A stretch of 64,000 nucleotides of DNA. Origin: CAZIPN01 sp964541225 (GTDB lineage: Bacteria; Actinomycetota; Coriobacteriia; Anaerosomatales; JAAXUF01). The DNA is taken from assembly GCA_964541225.1 (NCBI GenBank), contig CAZIPN010000004.1:27105-91104 (forward strand), written 5' to 3'. The notes under the pieces were generated by a model, which saw only the letters and a list, made by a program, of their open reading frames with translations, did not search any database and was not told the origin of the DNA. The translations under genes were made by a program, and so were the position numbers. Shown piece after piece: positions 33,105 to 40,849 of the stretch. Position 1 is the first letter of the stretch, and each line of letters starts with the position of its first letter.

Positions 33105-34151
33105 ATGCCTCCAGCAGGCAGCAAGGTACGCGTGGTCATTGCGGACGACTCTCTTGTCGCCCGAGAGATGCTGTCCACGATTCTCTCATCCGACCCCGAC
33201 ATCGAAGTTGTGGGTCTCGCATCGGATGGTGCCGAGGCGGTCGAGCTTGTCGAGCGGCTGCGCCCGGATCTCGTGACCATGGACATCCACATGCCCAAGA
33301 TGAACGGCCTGGAAGCCACGGAACGCATCATGGCCTTTCATCCCACTCCCATTCTTGTGGTGTCCTCGTCGGTGCACGGAGAGGGCATTGGGCTGGCGTT
33401 CGACGCGCTTACGCTCGGCGCACTTGAGGTGATCAAGAAGCCGGAACCGCGCGATTGGGCGGACCTGGAGCGCATTGGCAGCGAGGTGCTGCGCAAGGTC
33501 AAGATTCTGGCACGCGTCAAGGTGATTACGCATATCAGGGGGCGACGCGACCGCTCGGGTGAAGTGAGGCCCCAGAGCCACGCCGAGGTTCCGGCTCGCG
33601 GGGTCGTCGCAATCGGATCCTCAACTGGCGGGCCTTCGGCGTTGCTGACGGTCTTTCAGCAGTTGCCAGCATCGCTTCCCGTGCCGATTCTCGTGGCGCA
33701 ACACATCGCCGACGGCTTCATCCCCGGGCTCGTGAGCTGGTTGGACGCGAGCGTTCACGTGCGCGTTGTGGCCGCCGAGAAGGACGCGTTGCCAGAACCT
33801 GGGGTGGTCTACATCGCACCGACGGGGACCAACATGGTCCTTGAGGGCAAGCGCATAGCGTTTCGTCCACCTGGCCCCGGTCAGCTCTACATCCCGAGCG
33901 CAGACAGCCTGTTCGAGTCTGTCGGGCGCTCGTATGGCAAGCATGCAGTCGGCGTGATCCTCACCGGAATGGGGGCCGACGGAGCGTCGGGCTTGAAATC
34001 GATGCACGACCGTGGCGCCACAACCATCGCTCAGGACGAAGCCACCTGCACGGTCTTTGGCATGCCCAAGGCGGCGATCGATCTTGGCGCGGCCGATCAG
34101 ATCTTGCCGATGGAGAGCATTGGCTCGGCAATCGTCGAGCTCGTAGGGTAG
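33105..34151 (+). CDS. cheB: CheB methylesterase
   Basis: 348 residues. Receiver (about 7-120) with phospho-Asp60 (VTMDIHMPKMNGLE), then the methylesterase domain with catalytic Ser in VAIGSSTGGPS, His in VAQHIADGF and Asp in LTGMGADGASG. It removes the methyl groups added by CheR and can also deamidate glutamines. Last gene of the chemosensory cluster, 17 bases after cheA. Confidence 0.95.
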   Translation: MPPAGSKVRVVIADDSLVAREMLSTILSSDPDIEVVGLASDGAEAVELVERLRPDLVTMDIHMPKMNGLEATERIMAFHPTPILVVSSSVHGEGIGLAFDALTLGALEVIKKPEPRDWADLERIGSEVLRKVKILARVKVITHIRGRRDRSGEVRPQSHAEVPARGVVAIGSSTGGPSALLTVFQQLPASLPVPILVAQHIADGFIPGLVSWLDASVHVRVVAAEKDALPEPGVVYIAPTGTNMVLEGKRIAFRPPGPGQLYIPSADSLFESVGRSYGKHAVGVILTGMGADGASGLKSMHDRGATTIAQDEATCTVFGMPKAAIDLGAADQILPMESIGSAIVELVG

Positions 34152-34238
34152 CGCTGCCGCTCCCTCAAGCCCGCAGGTCGCTCGTCCGTCGCGTGCGCTC
34201 GGCCTGCCCGAGTGCGACTACACCGAGCGTAGGGGCGG

Positions 34239-34244
34239 TATACT
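34239..34244 (+). promoter_or_regulatory. -10 hexamer of murI; possible leaderless start
   Basis: TATACT matches TATAAT at five of six positions and ends seven bases before the murI ATG at 34252, so transcription should begin at or next to the A of the start codon. No ribosome binding site is visible before this ATG, which agrees. The -35 is not clear. Confidence 0.5.
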
Positions 34245-34251
34245 CGCACGT

Positions 34252-35178
34252 ATGGAATCAGCTGCCATCGGCATCTTCGACAGCGGGCTTGGCGGACTCA
34301 CGGTTGCGCGGGAGATCGCTCGTGCGCTGCCCGATGAGTCCCTCATCTACCTCGGCGATACGGCGCGTTGGCCGTATGGGCCGCGCGACTTCTCTGAAGT
34401 CCGGCGATTCGTGCTTGAGATCGGCTGCTGGCTTCAGTCTCACGACGTCAAGTTCATCGTCGTGGCGTGCAACACGGCGACCGCCGCCGGTCTCATGCTC
34501 GCGCAGCGCGCGTTCTCCGTGCCTGTGATCGGCGTCATCGAGCCAGGAGCCCGAGCAGCTGTCATGGCCACGCGCAACCGCAGTGTCGGAGTTATCGGCA
34601 CAGTCGGCACGATCGAATCGGGCGCCTACAGCCGAGCGGTTCGCGCACTGGACGCTGGCGTGACGGTCTTCTCGATCGCAACACCGCGCTTCGTCGACAT
34701 CGCCGAGGAGGGTCTGCGCCTCGACGTCGGGCCCGTCGAGGGCCTGCTTGCTGACTCGGCGGACGTCTTCGTACGGCCGTCCTTCCATGAGATCGCACGC
34801 GACTACCTCGATCCTCTCAAGCGAAACGGCATCGACACCCTCGTGCTGGGCTGCACGCACTACCCGCTTCTGTCCACGGCGATCCAGCAGGTGGTCGGTG
34901 CTCGCGTGCAGCTCATCAGCTCGGCACATGAGACAGCCATCGAAATCGCCGAGACCCTTGCTCGCCGAGGGCAGCTCGCGCCAACCGGCGCGACACCGCA
35001 CCACCGCTTCGCGACCACGGGGGACGCTATCGAGTTCCGGCGTCTTGGCTCGCGGGTCTTTGGCTCGCCGATTCCGCGTGCCGAAACGGTGCCGGTGGCC
35101 GCGCTCACGGGCCTACCGAACGGCGAGCTACTCGCGCTTATGGACGATCGAGCGACGTGGGAGGCTTCATGCGCGTGA
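34252..35178 (+). CDS. murI: Glutamate racemase
   Basis: 308 residues. Makes D-glutamate for peptidoglycan by a two-Cys mechanism. Active-site residues are visible: Asp10 and Ser11 in IFDSGLGG, Cys73 in VACNTATAAG and Cys201-Thr-His in GCTHYPLL. About 40 residues longer than many MurI. First gene of a run with the metallo-hydrolase, rph and rdgB; the next gene overlaps its 3' end by 10 bases. This murI-rph-rdgB grouping is common in high-GC Gram-positives. Confidence 0.95.
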   Translation: MESAAIGIFDSGLGGLTVAREIARALPDESLIYLGDTARWPYGPRDFSEVRRFVLEIGCWLQSHDVKFIVVACNTATAAGLMLAQRAFSVPVIGVIEPGARAAVMATRNRSVGVIGTVGTIESGAYSRAVRALDAGVTVFSIATPRFVDIAEEGLRLDVGPVEGLLADSADVFVRPSFHEIARDYLDPLKRNGIDTLVLGCTHYPLLSTAIQQVVGARVQLISSAHETAIEIAETLARRGQLAPTGATPHHRFATTGDAIEFRRLGSRVFGSPIPRAETVPVAALTGLPNGELLALMDDRATWEASCA

Positions 35179-35936
35179 CAGTTCTTGGCTCCTCGGCGAG
35201 CTACTCCGGACCGCAGCGAGCGTGTGCCGGGCACTTCTTGGAGGCTGCGGGCGCCCGGCTTCTCCTTGACTGTGGGAATGGCGTGATTGCCAATCTCGCG
35301 CAGATCCAGAACCCGGAAGACATCGACGCGGTGTTCATCACGCACAATCACCCCGATCACTACGCCGATATCTACGTGCTGCACGCCGCATTGCGCTACG
35401 CGCCGAGCGGTCCGCGTCCACCGCTGCCGCTCTACCTGCCGAAAGGTCTGTGGGAGCGGCTGCCATGTCTGCTCTCCGAGCGAGGTGCTGCCGACTTCGC
35501 CGAGGCGTTCATTCCGGTTGAACTCGAGCCCGCCACTGCAATCATCATTGGCGGTGTGAAGATCACGCCAATCCCGGTTGAGCACACCGAGCCCACGTTT
35601 GCGTTGGTCGTGGAGGCGGACGGTGAGCGATTCGCCTACACGTCGGACACCGCCATGTGTCCAGGAGTGCGTGAGGCAGCCCACGATGTCGACCTGTTGC
35701 TTGCGGAGGCGACACTTCCGGAGCGATACGCCGACCAGGCGCCGCATCTCACGGCGTCCCAGGCAGGGACGCTTGCGCGCAAAGCTGGTGCGCGGGCGCT
35801 CGCGCTCGTTCACGTATGGCCGACGAACGATCGCGTCGAGATGGCTCGGCAGGCAAGCGAGGCATTTGGCTCGGCGGTATTTGTCGCCGAGGAATTCGAT
35901 GTCTTTGACATCGACACACGAGATGGAGATGACTGA
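35169..35936 (+). CDS. Metallo-beta-lactamase-fold hydrolase (RNase Z/AHP-like)
   Basis: 255 residues from ATG at 35169 (TGGGAGG upstream); an in-frame ATG four codons earlier is possible. Metal ligands are in VFITHNHPDHYAD (HXHXDH variant: HNHPDH), a later His (VEHTEP), Asp in YTSDTAMC and a C-terminal His (LVHVWPTN). The MRVTVLGSSASYSGPQRACAG start is that of a group found beside murI and rph in Actinomycetota. Substrate is probably a phosphodiester or cyclic nucleotide; not certain. Confidence 0.85.
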   Translation: MRVTVLGSSASYSGPQRACAGHFLEAAGARLLLDCGNGVIANLAQIQNPEDIDAVFITHNHPDHYADIYVLHAALRYAPSGPRPPLPLYLPKGLWERLPCLLSERGAADFAEAFIPVELEPATAIIIGGVKITPIPVEHTEPTFALVVEADGERFAYTSDTAMCPGVREAAHDVDLLLAEATLPERYADQAPHLTASQAGTLARKAGARALALVHVWPTNDRVEMARQASEAFGSAVFVAEEFDVFDIDTRDGDD

Positions 35937-36683
35937 ATGGGCCTTCGAGCCTCCGGCCGCGCCAACGATGCTCTGCGACCCGTTCGCGTGACTCGGCGCT
36001 ACCTCAAGCACGCGATGGGCAGCTGCATCTTCGAGCTCGGCGACACCCGCGTGCTGTGTGCCGCCAACGTCGACGAGGGCGTCTCGGCGTGGAGGCGCGG
36101 TAGCGGGCTTGGGTGGGTGACTGCCGAGTACGCCATGCTGCCGGCGGCGACGCACACCCGTTCCCGCCGAGAGAGCACCAGCGGTGGCCCCAAGGGCCGC
36201 ACGCAGGAGATCCAGCGACTTGTCGGCAGGTCGCTTCGTAGCGTTGTCGATCTGGCGGGTCTCGGCGGTGAGGTGACCGTCACGGTTGACTGCGACGTCT
36301 TGCAGGCCGATGGCGGGACGCGCACCGCGGCAATCACGGGCGCCTACATCGCGCTGCGCGACGCGCTTGGCGTGTGGATGGCGGCTGGCAAGATCGCGAG
36401 CCTGCCGCTGATCGAGCAGATCGCAGCGACGAGTGTGGGGATGGTCGACGGCGAGCTGCTGCTGGACCTGGAGTACGCCGAGGACTCCATCGCCGAGGTG
36501 GACATGAACGTCGTGATGGACGGGCGCGGGCGATTCATCGAGGTGCAGGGTACCGGCGAGCGGACACCGTTCGAGCGCGAGCGTCTCGACGCGCTGCTCG
36601 ATCTGGCTGCCGGTGGGATCGATCGCCTCGTCGCGATTCAGAACGAGATTGTGAAGGGCGATATCGATGTCTTCGAATCCTGA
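35937..36683 (+). CDS. rph: Ribonuclease PH
   Basis: 248 residues, ATG directly after the preceding stop. Phosphate-dependent 3'-5' exoribonuclease that trims tRNA precursors. RNase PH landmarks: RANDALRPVRVTRRYLKHAMGS, VTAEYAMLPAATHTR, GRTQEIQRLVGRSLR and CDVLQADGGTRTAAITGA. Overlaps rdgB by 17 bases. Confidence 0.96.
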   Translation: MGLRASGRANDALRPVRVTRRYLKHAMGSCIFELGDTRVLCAANVDEGVSAWRRGSGLGWVTAEYAMLPAATHTRSRRESTSGGPKGRTQEIQRLVGRSLRSVVDLAGLGGEVTVTVDCDVLQADGGTRTAAITGAYIALRDALGVWMAAGKIASLPLIEQIAATSVGMVDGELLLDLEYAEDSIAEVDMNVVMDGRGRFIEVQGTGERTPFERERLDALLDLAAGGIDRLVAIQNEIVKGDIDVFES

Positions 36684-37287
36684 CGAGGGAATCGACGTCG
36701 TTGTTGCGAGCTCCAATCACGGCAAGCTCGCCGAGATTCGCTCCGCTTTGGATTTCCCCGGCTGGCGTTTCAAGTCCGCTTCCGAACTCGACGAGGAATG
36801 GCCGAGTCCCGAAGAGACGGGGGACACGTTTGAGGCCAACGCGCGCATCAAGGCCAGGGCGGCCTATGAGCGCTTCGGGCTGGCCGCGCTCGCCGACGAC
36901 TCGGGACTTGAGGTCGACGCGCTCGACGGCGAGCCGGGCGTCTACAGCTCGCGCTACGCAGGTCCCTGCGCGACCGACGCCGAGAACAACAGCCGACTGC
37001 TGCTCGCGCTCAAAGACGTGGTCTCGTCCGATCGGCGCACGGCTCGCTTCCGCTGCACCATCGTATTCGTGGCACCGGACGGGACCGAGATCGTCGGCAC
37101 GGGTACCTGCGAGGGCCGGATTGGCTTCGCGCCTCGCGGCGATGGCGGCTTCGGCTACGACCCGCTGTTCGAGCCCGACGCCACGCGTGGACGCACGATG
37201 GCCGAGCTCTCCCTTGCCGAGAAGAACGCGATCAGCCATCGGGCAGCGGCACTCGCCGACGTGCGTGCCAGACTGAGGGGAGCGTAG
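36667..37287 (+). CDS. rdgB: dITP/XTP pyrophosphatase (HAM1/RdgB)
   Basis: 206 residues. Removes non-canonical purine nucleotides (dITP, XTP) from the pool. N-terminal VVASSNHGKLAEIRSAL, ADDSGLEVDALDGEPGVYSSRYA, and FGYDPLF with the C-terminal KNAISHRAAAL are characteristic. The start within the 3' end of rph indicates tight cotranscription. Confidence 0.95.
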   Translation: MSSNPDEGIDVVVASSNHGKLAEIRSALDFPGWRFKSASELDEEWPSPEETGDTFEANARIKARAAYERFGLAALADDSGLEVDALDGEPGVYSSRYAGPCATDAENNSRLLLALKDVVSSDRRTARFRCTIVFVAPDGTEIVGTGTCEGRIGFAPRGDGGFGYDPLFEPDATRGRTMAELSLAEKNAISHRAAALADVRARLRGA

Positions 37288-37290
37288 GCG

Positions 37291-37620
37291 ATGGGTGTTC
37301 AGTGCGATTCGTTCGCGGAGGGCCATTCGACAGGCCGAAGGCTCATGTTCGGACTGCTGGCGGTGATGCTATGTGCGACCGTTGCTCTTGCGGCGTGCGC
37401 TCCCAGCAAGGAGAAAGTCGCCGAGCAACAGCGCCAGGAGTGCTTCGCGAATGAGCAGAAGATCAAGACCGCGATGGACCTCGAGCACGCTGACAGTGGC
37501 TTCTATCCCGACGTCAACGCGGTGGCCAAGGCTCTCGGAGCGAAATGTCCGGCGGGCGGCACCTACGTCTTCGACCCGAACACCGACACGGTCTCATGCA
37601 CTGTCCACGGCCATCCGTAG
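37291..37620 (+). CDS. Lipoprotein with a pilin-like C-terminal domain
   Basis: 109 residues. Signal with lipobox LAAC near residue 36, so it should be lipid-anchored. The rest resembles the globular end of a type IV pseudopilin: CFANEQKIKTAMDLEHADSG, then CPAGGTYVFDP and CTVHGHP, as in many competence- or secretion-type pilins (paired Cys, CP-GG-Y). But no pilin N-terminal helix with its Glu5 is present. It follows rdgB by three bases. Confidence 0.7.
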   Translation: MGVQCDSFAEGHSTGRRLMFGLLAVMLCATVALAACAPSKEKVAEQQRQECFANEQKIKTAMDLEHADSGFYPDVNAVAKALGAKCPAGGTYVFDPNTDTVSCTVHGHP

Positions 37621-37717
37621 GCAAAGGCCCCGTCCAGCCTCGCCGCCGTGCGGCTTGCCCGAGTTGAGGTGAGCCGATACAGACGATCGGGGTTCGGGCG
37701 AGTCGAGGCGCAGCCGC

Positions 37718-38242
37718 CTACGCGCCGGAAACGACCTCGCGCAGCGCGCGCTTGTCGGCAAGCACGACCGACGTCTCAACCTGGCGTGTCGGGATGTCCC
37801 AGTACGCCTGCAGCAGCCGGTCCTTCTCGGCGGGGGAGACGAGCGAGAAGCCGTTCTTCTCGTAGAAGCGCACAGCCCATGTCGCGGCCGCCCACGTGCC
37901 GATAAGGACGGGTCGCGTGGCGTGCGACACCAAGTGGGCGAGCAGTGCCGAGCCGACGCCGTGGCGCTGCGCGGAGGTGCGCACGTACGCGTGGCGGATC
38001 AAGGTCACGTCAGCGACGTCCTGAAGACCCATCACGCCGAGCACCTCGCTGTCCGATCCGTCGGCGGCGGCCTCAAAGGCGAAGAACTCAACGCCCGCGT
38101 CCATCTCGTGGTCGAGGCAGGCGCGGTCCATGTACGGCTGATGCCAGCAGTCGGCAGGAATCGCCTGCCGGTAGGCGAGCGCGGCATCGTTGATGATGGC
38201 GAGCGCGAGATCGCGCTCGTTGTCGGCGAGCGGACGAATCAT
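37718..38242 (-). CDS. GNAT-family N-acetyltransferase
   Basis: 174 residues. GNAT fold: IRPLADNERDLALAIINDAA at the N-terminus, YVRTSAQRHGVGSALLAHL (the acetyl-CoA-binding R/Q-x-x-G-x-G/A loop), and WAVRFYEKNGF near the C-terminus. Substrate unknown. Its ATG overlaps the stop of the MarR gene by four bases, so the two form an operon. Confidence 0.9.
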   Translation of the reverse strand: MIRPLADNERDLALAIINDAALAYRQAIPADCWHQPYMDRACLDHEMDAGVEFFAFEAAADGSDSEVLGVMGLQDVADVTLIRHAYVRTSAQRHGVGSALLAHLVSHATRPVLIGTWAAATWAVRFYEKNGFSLVSPAEKDRLLQAYWDIPTRQVETSVVLADKRALREVVSGA

Positions 38243-38748
38243 GGCGCGTCCTCTGCGGGTTGCTGTGCTTCGGCGTGGCTCTGAAGCATATCGGCAGCGT
38301 TGCCGATCATGCGGTTCAACAACTCCGCGAGTTGCGAGAACTCCTCCTGCGACAAGCCGCGCGTGGCGCCAGCGGTCCAGCCGCGCAGGATCGCTCGGAT
38401 CGCAGGTTCTTCTCGGCGGGCGCGCTCTGTGAGCAGTACGCGATAGGCTCGCTCGTCGGTGGGGTGCTGCTCGCGAGTGACGTAGCCGTCGTCCTCGAGC
38501 TTCTTCATCGCGCGAGCCATTGCGCCCTTGTCGACGTGAAGCTCGCGGCCGATTTCGTGCTGCGATAGGCCGTCACCTTCGAACAGCACGATCAATATCT
38601 GCACCAGTGTGAAGTTGAGACCGAACGGCGCAACGCAGGGGTCGACGTAGGCTCGCGCCATGCGGGCGAGTGACGTGATGTTCTTGCCGACGTGTCGTTC
38701 GCGTGGTCGTTCGGCGGGCGGCGGCGTCATGTTGTCGTTGCTGGACAT
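38239..38748 (-). CDS. MarR-family transcriptional regulator
   Basis: 169 residues from ATG at 38748. Winged helix: VQILIVLFEGDGLSQHEIGRELHVDKGAMARAMKKLEDDGYVTREQHPTDERAYRVLLT is spread over about residues 55-115 and fits the MarR fold. Divergent from a drug-exporter-like MFS gene, with an inverted repeat between them, so it probably represses that exporter and itself. Confidence 0.93.
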   Translation of the reverse strand: MSSNDNMTPPPAERPRERHVGKNITSLARMARAYVDPCVAPFGLNFTLVQILIVLFEGDGLSQHEIGRELHVDKGAMARAMKKLEDDGYVTREQHPTDERAYRVLLTERARREEPAIRAILRGWTAGATRGLSQEEFSQLAELLNRMIGNAADMLQSHAEAQQPAEDAP

Positions 38749-38770
38749 GGCATGAGTCTCGCATGATATA

Positions 38771-38784
38771 GTTGCCGAAGCAAC
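38771..38784. promoter_or_regulatory. Inverted repeat, candidate MarR operator
   Basis: GTTGC (38771-38775), CGAA, GCAAC (38780-38784), in an AT-rich context (ATATA before, CAATT after). It lies in the 104-base gap between the divergent MarR and MFS genes, 23 bases from the MarR start. Position, AT-rich context and symmetry suit a MarR site. Confidence 0.5.
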
Positions 38785-38852
38785 CAATTGCGCACGCGCC
38801 AGCCGCGAGGTGGAGCGCGTGCGTTTCGTTCCCAGGAACCGAGAAGGAGAGC

Positions 38853-40598
38853 ATGTCAGCCACCAAGCAAACCCCGGCCAAGCGCGACCCAATCGCCTAC
38901 AAGTACACGGCGCTCGGCAACACCACGCTCGGAGTCTTCATGGCAGTACTCACGGGATCAGTGATCATGATCTCGATGCCCGACATCTTCCGTGGGCTGA
39001 AGCTCGATCCGCTTGCTCCGGCCAACTTCCAGTACCTGCTTTGGATGCTGATGGGCTATGGCCTCGTGACAGCGGTGCTCGTGGTGACCCTCGGCCGAAT
39101 CGGCGACATCTTTGGCCGCGTGAGGATGTACAACCTCGGCTTCGTGGTCTTCACCCTCTCGTCCATCGCGCTCTCGGCGATATGGATGACCGGTCCAGCT
39201 GGCGCCATCCAGATCATCGTCATCCGCATGATTCAGGCGGTAGGCGGGGCGATGCTCATGGCCAACTCGGCGGCGATCATCACCGATGTCTTTCCTGCCG
39301 AGGAACGCGGCATGGCGCTCGGCATCAATCAGATCGCGGCGCTGGCGGGCTCGTTTCTGGGGCTCGTGGTGGGCGGCATCCTTTCGGCCGTCAACTGGCA
39401 CATGGTGTTTCTGGTCAACGTGCCGTTCGGCATCGTCGGCACGATCTGGGCGTATGCGAAGCTCAAGGACACCGGCGAGCGCCATCCCGCGCGCATCGAC
39501 TGGATCGGCATGGCGCTGTTTGCGGCTGGTCTGTGGTTCGTGCTGTTTGGCGTGACGAGCGGCATCACGCCGTATGGCGGTTCGCCCATGGGCTGGAGCG
39601 ACCCGATGGTGTGGCTGCAGATCGTCGGCGGTGTGGCGTTGCTCGGCGTCTTCGCGTTCGTGGAGACCCGCGTCAAGGATCCGATGTTCGACCTGACGCT
39701 CTTCCGAATCCGCGCGTTTGCCATGGGCAATCTCGCAGTGTTGCTTTCGCAGGTCGCCAACGGCGGCATGATGTTCATGTTCATCATGTGGCTGCAAGGA
39801 ATCTGGCTGCCCCTGCACGGGTTCAGCTTCGAGTCGACGCCCGTCTGGGCGGGGATTGCGATGTTGCCGCTGACGCTGGGCTTCATGGTCTCTGGGCCGA
39901 CCTTCGGCAAGCTCTCCGACAAGTACGGCGCGCGCATGTTCACGAGCGGCGGCATGCTGCTTGCGGCGGCCGTGTTCGCGACGATGATGCTGCTGCCCGC
40001 CGACTTCGCGTACTGGCAGTTCGCGGCGTTGCTCTTCCTCGACGGGATCGCGTTTGGCATGTTCGGCGCGCCAAATACTGCCGCTGTCATGAACAGCGTG
40101 CCGGCCAAGACTCGCGGCGCGGCCTCCGGCATGCGCTCCACCGCGCAGATGACTGGCCAGCCGCTGTCCATGGGCATCTTCTTCTCGCTTATGGTCGCCG
40201 GACTTGTCGCGAGTGTGCCCGTGACGATGACTGCGGGGCTGACCGCGCACCACGTTCCGGCTGTCGTCGCCGGCAAGCTCGCGCAGATGCCGCCGACGGG
40301 CTACTTGTTCGCGGCCTTCCTCGGCTACAACCCGCTCAAAGAGCTGCTCGGCCCGGTGCTCGCGCATCTTCCGGCCGCCGACGTGACGGCACTCGTCGGC
40401 AAGCATTTCTTCCCGACGCTGATCGCAGCGCCGTTTGAGCACGCGCTGCGGCTCGTGCTGATCTTCTCGGCGTTGATGTGCTTGATCGCGGCGGGGGCGT
40501 CGTGGATGCGTGGCGGTCACTTCGTGCATGCCGAGGAGGAGCCGGAAACGCACGCGCACCTCGAATTCGTGCCGGAGCCAGCCGAAGCCGAGTTGTAG
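38853..40598 (+). CDS. MFS multidrug exporter, DHA2 (14-span) family
   Basis: 581 residues from ATG at 38853 (AGAAGGAGAG upstream). About 14 membrane segments. Motif A-like GRIGDIFGRVRMY after span 2, IQAVGGAMLMANSAAII in span 4 region, and the second-half LSDKYGARMF. The loop after span 12 is long (about 60 residues, HHVPAVVAGKLAQM). Drug-proton antiporter family (EmrB/QacA). Likely controlled by the divergent MarR. Confidence 0.92.
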   Translation: MSATKQTPAKRDPIAYKYTALGNTTLGVFMAVLTGSVIMISMPDIFRGLKLDPLAPANFQYLLWMLMGYGLVTAVLVVTLGRIGDIFGRVRMYNLGFVVFTLSSIALSAIWMTGPAGAIQIIVIRMIQAVGGAMLMANSAAIITDVFPAEERGMALGINQIAALAGSFLGLVVGGILSAVNWHMVFLVNVPFGIVGTIWAYAKLKDTGERHPARIDWIGMALFAAGLWFVLFGVTSGITPYGGSPMGWSDPMVWLQIVGGVALLGVFAFVETRVKDPMFDLTLFRIRAFAMGNLAVLLSQVANGGMMFMFIMWLQGIWLPLHGFSFESTPVWAGIAMLPLTLGFMVSGPTFGKLSDKYGARMFTSGGMLLAAAVFATMMLLPADFAYWQFAALLFLDGIAFGMFGAPNTAAVMNSVPAKTRGAASGMRSTAQMTGQPLSMGIFFSLMVAGLVASVPVTMTAGLTAHHVPAVVAGKLAQMPPTGYLFAAFLGYNPLKELLGPVLAHLPAADVTALVGKHFFPTLIAAPFEHALRLVLIFSALMCLIAAGASWMRGGHFVHAEEEPETHAHLEFVPEPAEAEL

Positions 40599-40667
40599 GC
40601 GAGGCGCGCGGTGCAGGTGCCGGTCGGGTGCCACTGGGCCAGGGCAGCGATTGCGCGCACCGGCGCA

Positions 40668-40696
40668 TTGCCCGAGTGCGTGGCCCCGGCTACACT
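40668..40696 (+). promoter_or_regulatory. Sigma-70-type promoter of tRNA-Pro
   Basis: TTGCCC (40668-40673), 17 bases, TACACT (40691-40696). Each hexamer matches consensus at four of six positions with ideal spacing; start near 40703, about 40 bases before the tRNA. Confidence 0.55.
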
Positions 40697-40743
40697 GTTG
40701 GTCGCTCGTTTCCGCCTTGCTGGCGGGCGCGGACGAACAGTGT

Positions 40744-40820
40744 CGGGCCGTAGCGCAGCTTGGTAGCGCATCTGCTTTGGGAGCAGAGGGTCGCAGGTTC
40801 GAATCCTGTCGGCCCGACCA
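40744..40820 (+). tRNA. tRNA-Pro (anticodon TGG)
   Basis: Full cloverleaf with encoded CCA. Acceptor CGGGCCG pairs with CGGCCCG (40810-40816); anticodon stem TCTGC/GCAGA with loop TTTGGGA gives TGG; T-arm has GGTTCGAATCC. Preceded by a promoter-like pair. Confidence 0.98.
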
Positions 40821-40849
40821 TTGACGACACGGTGGAGGGCTTGCCTCGG

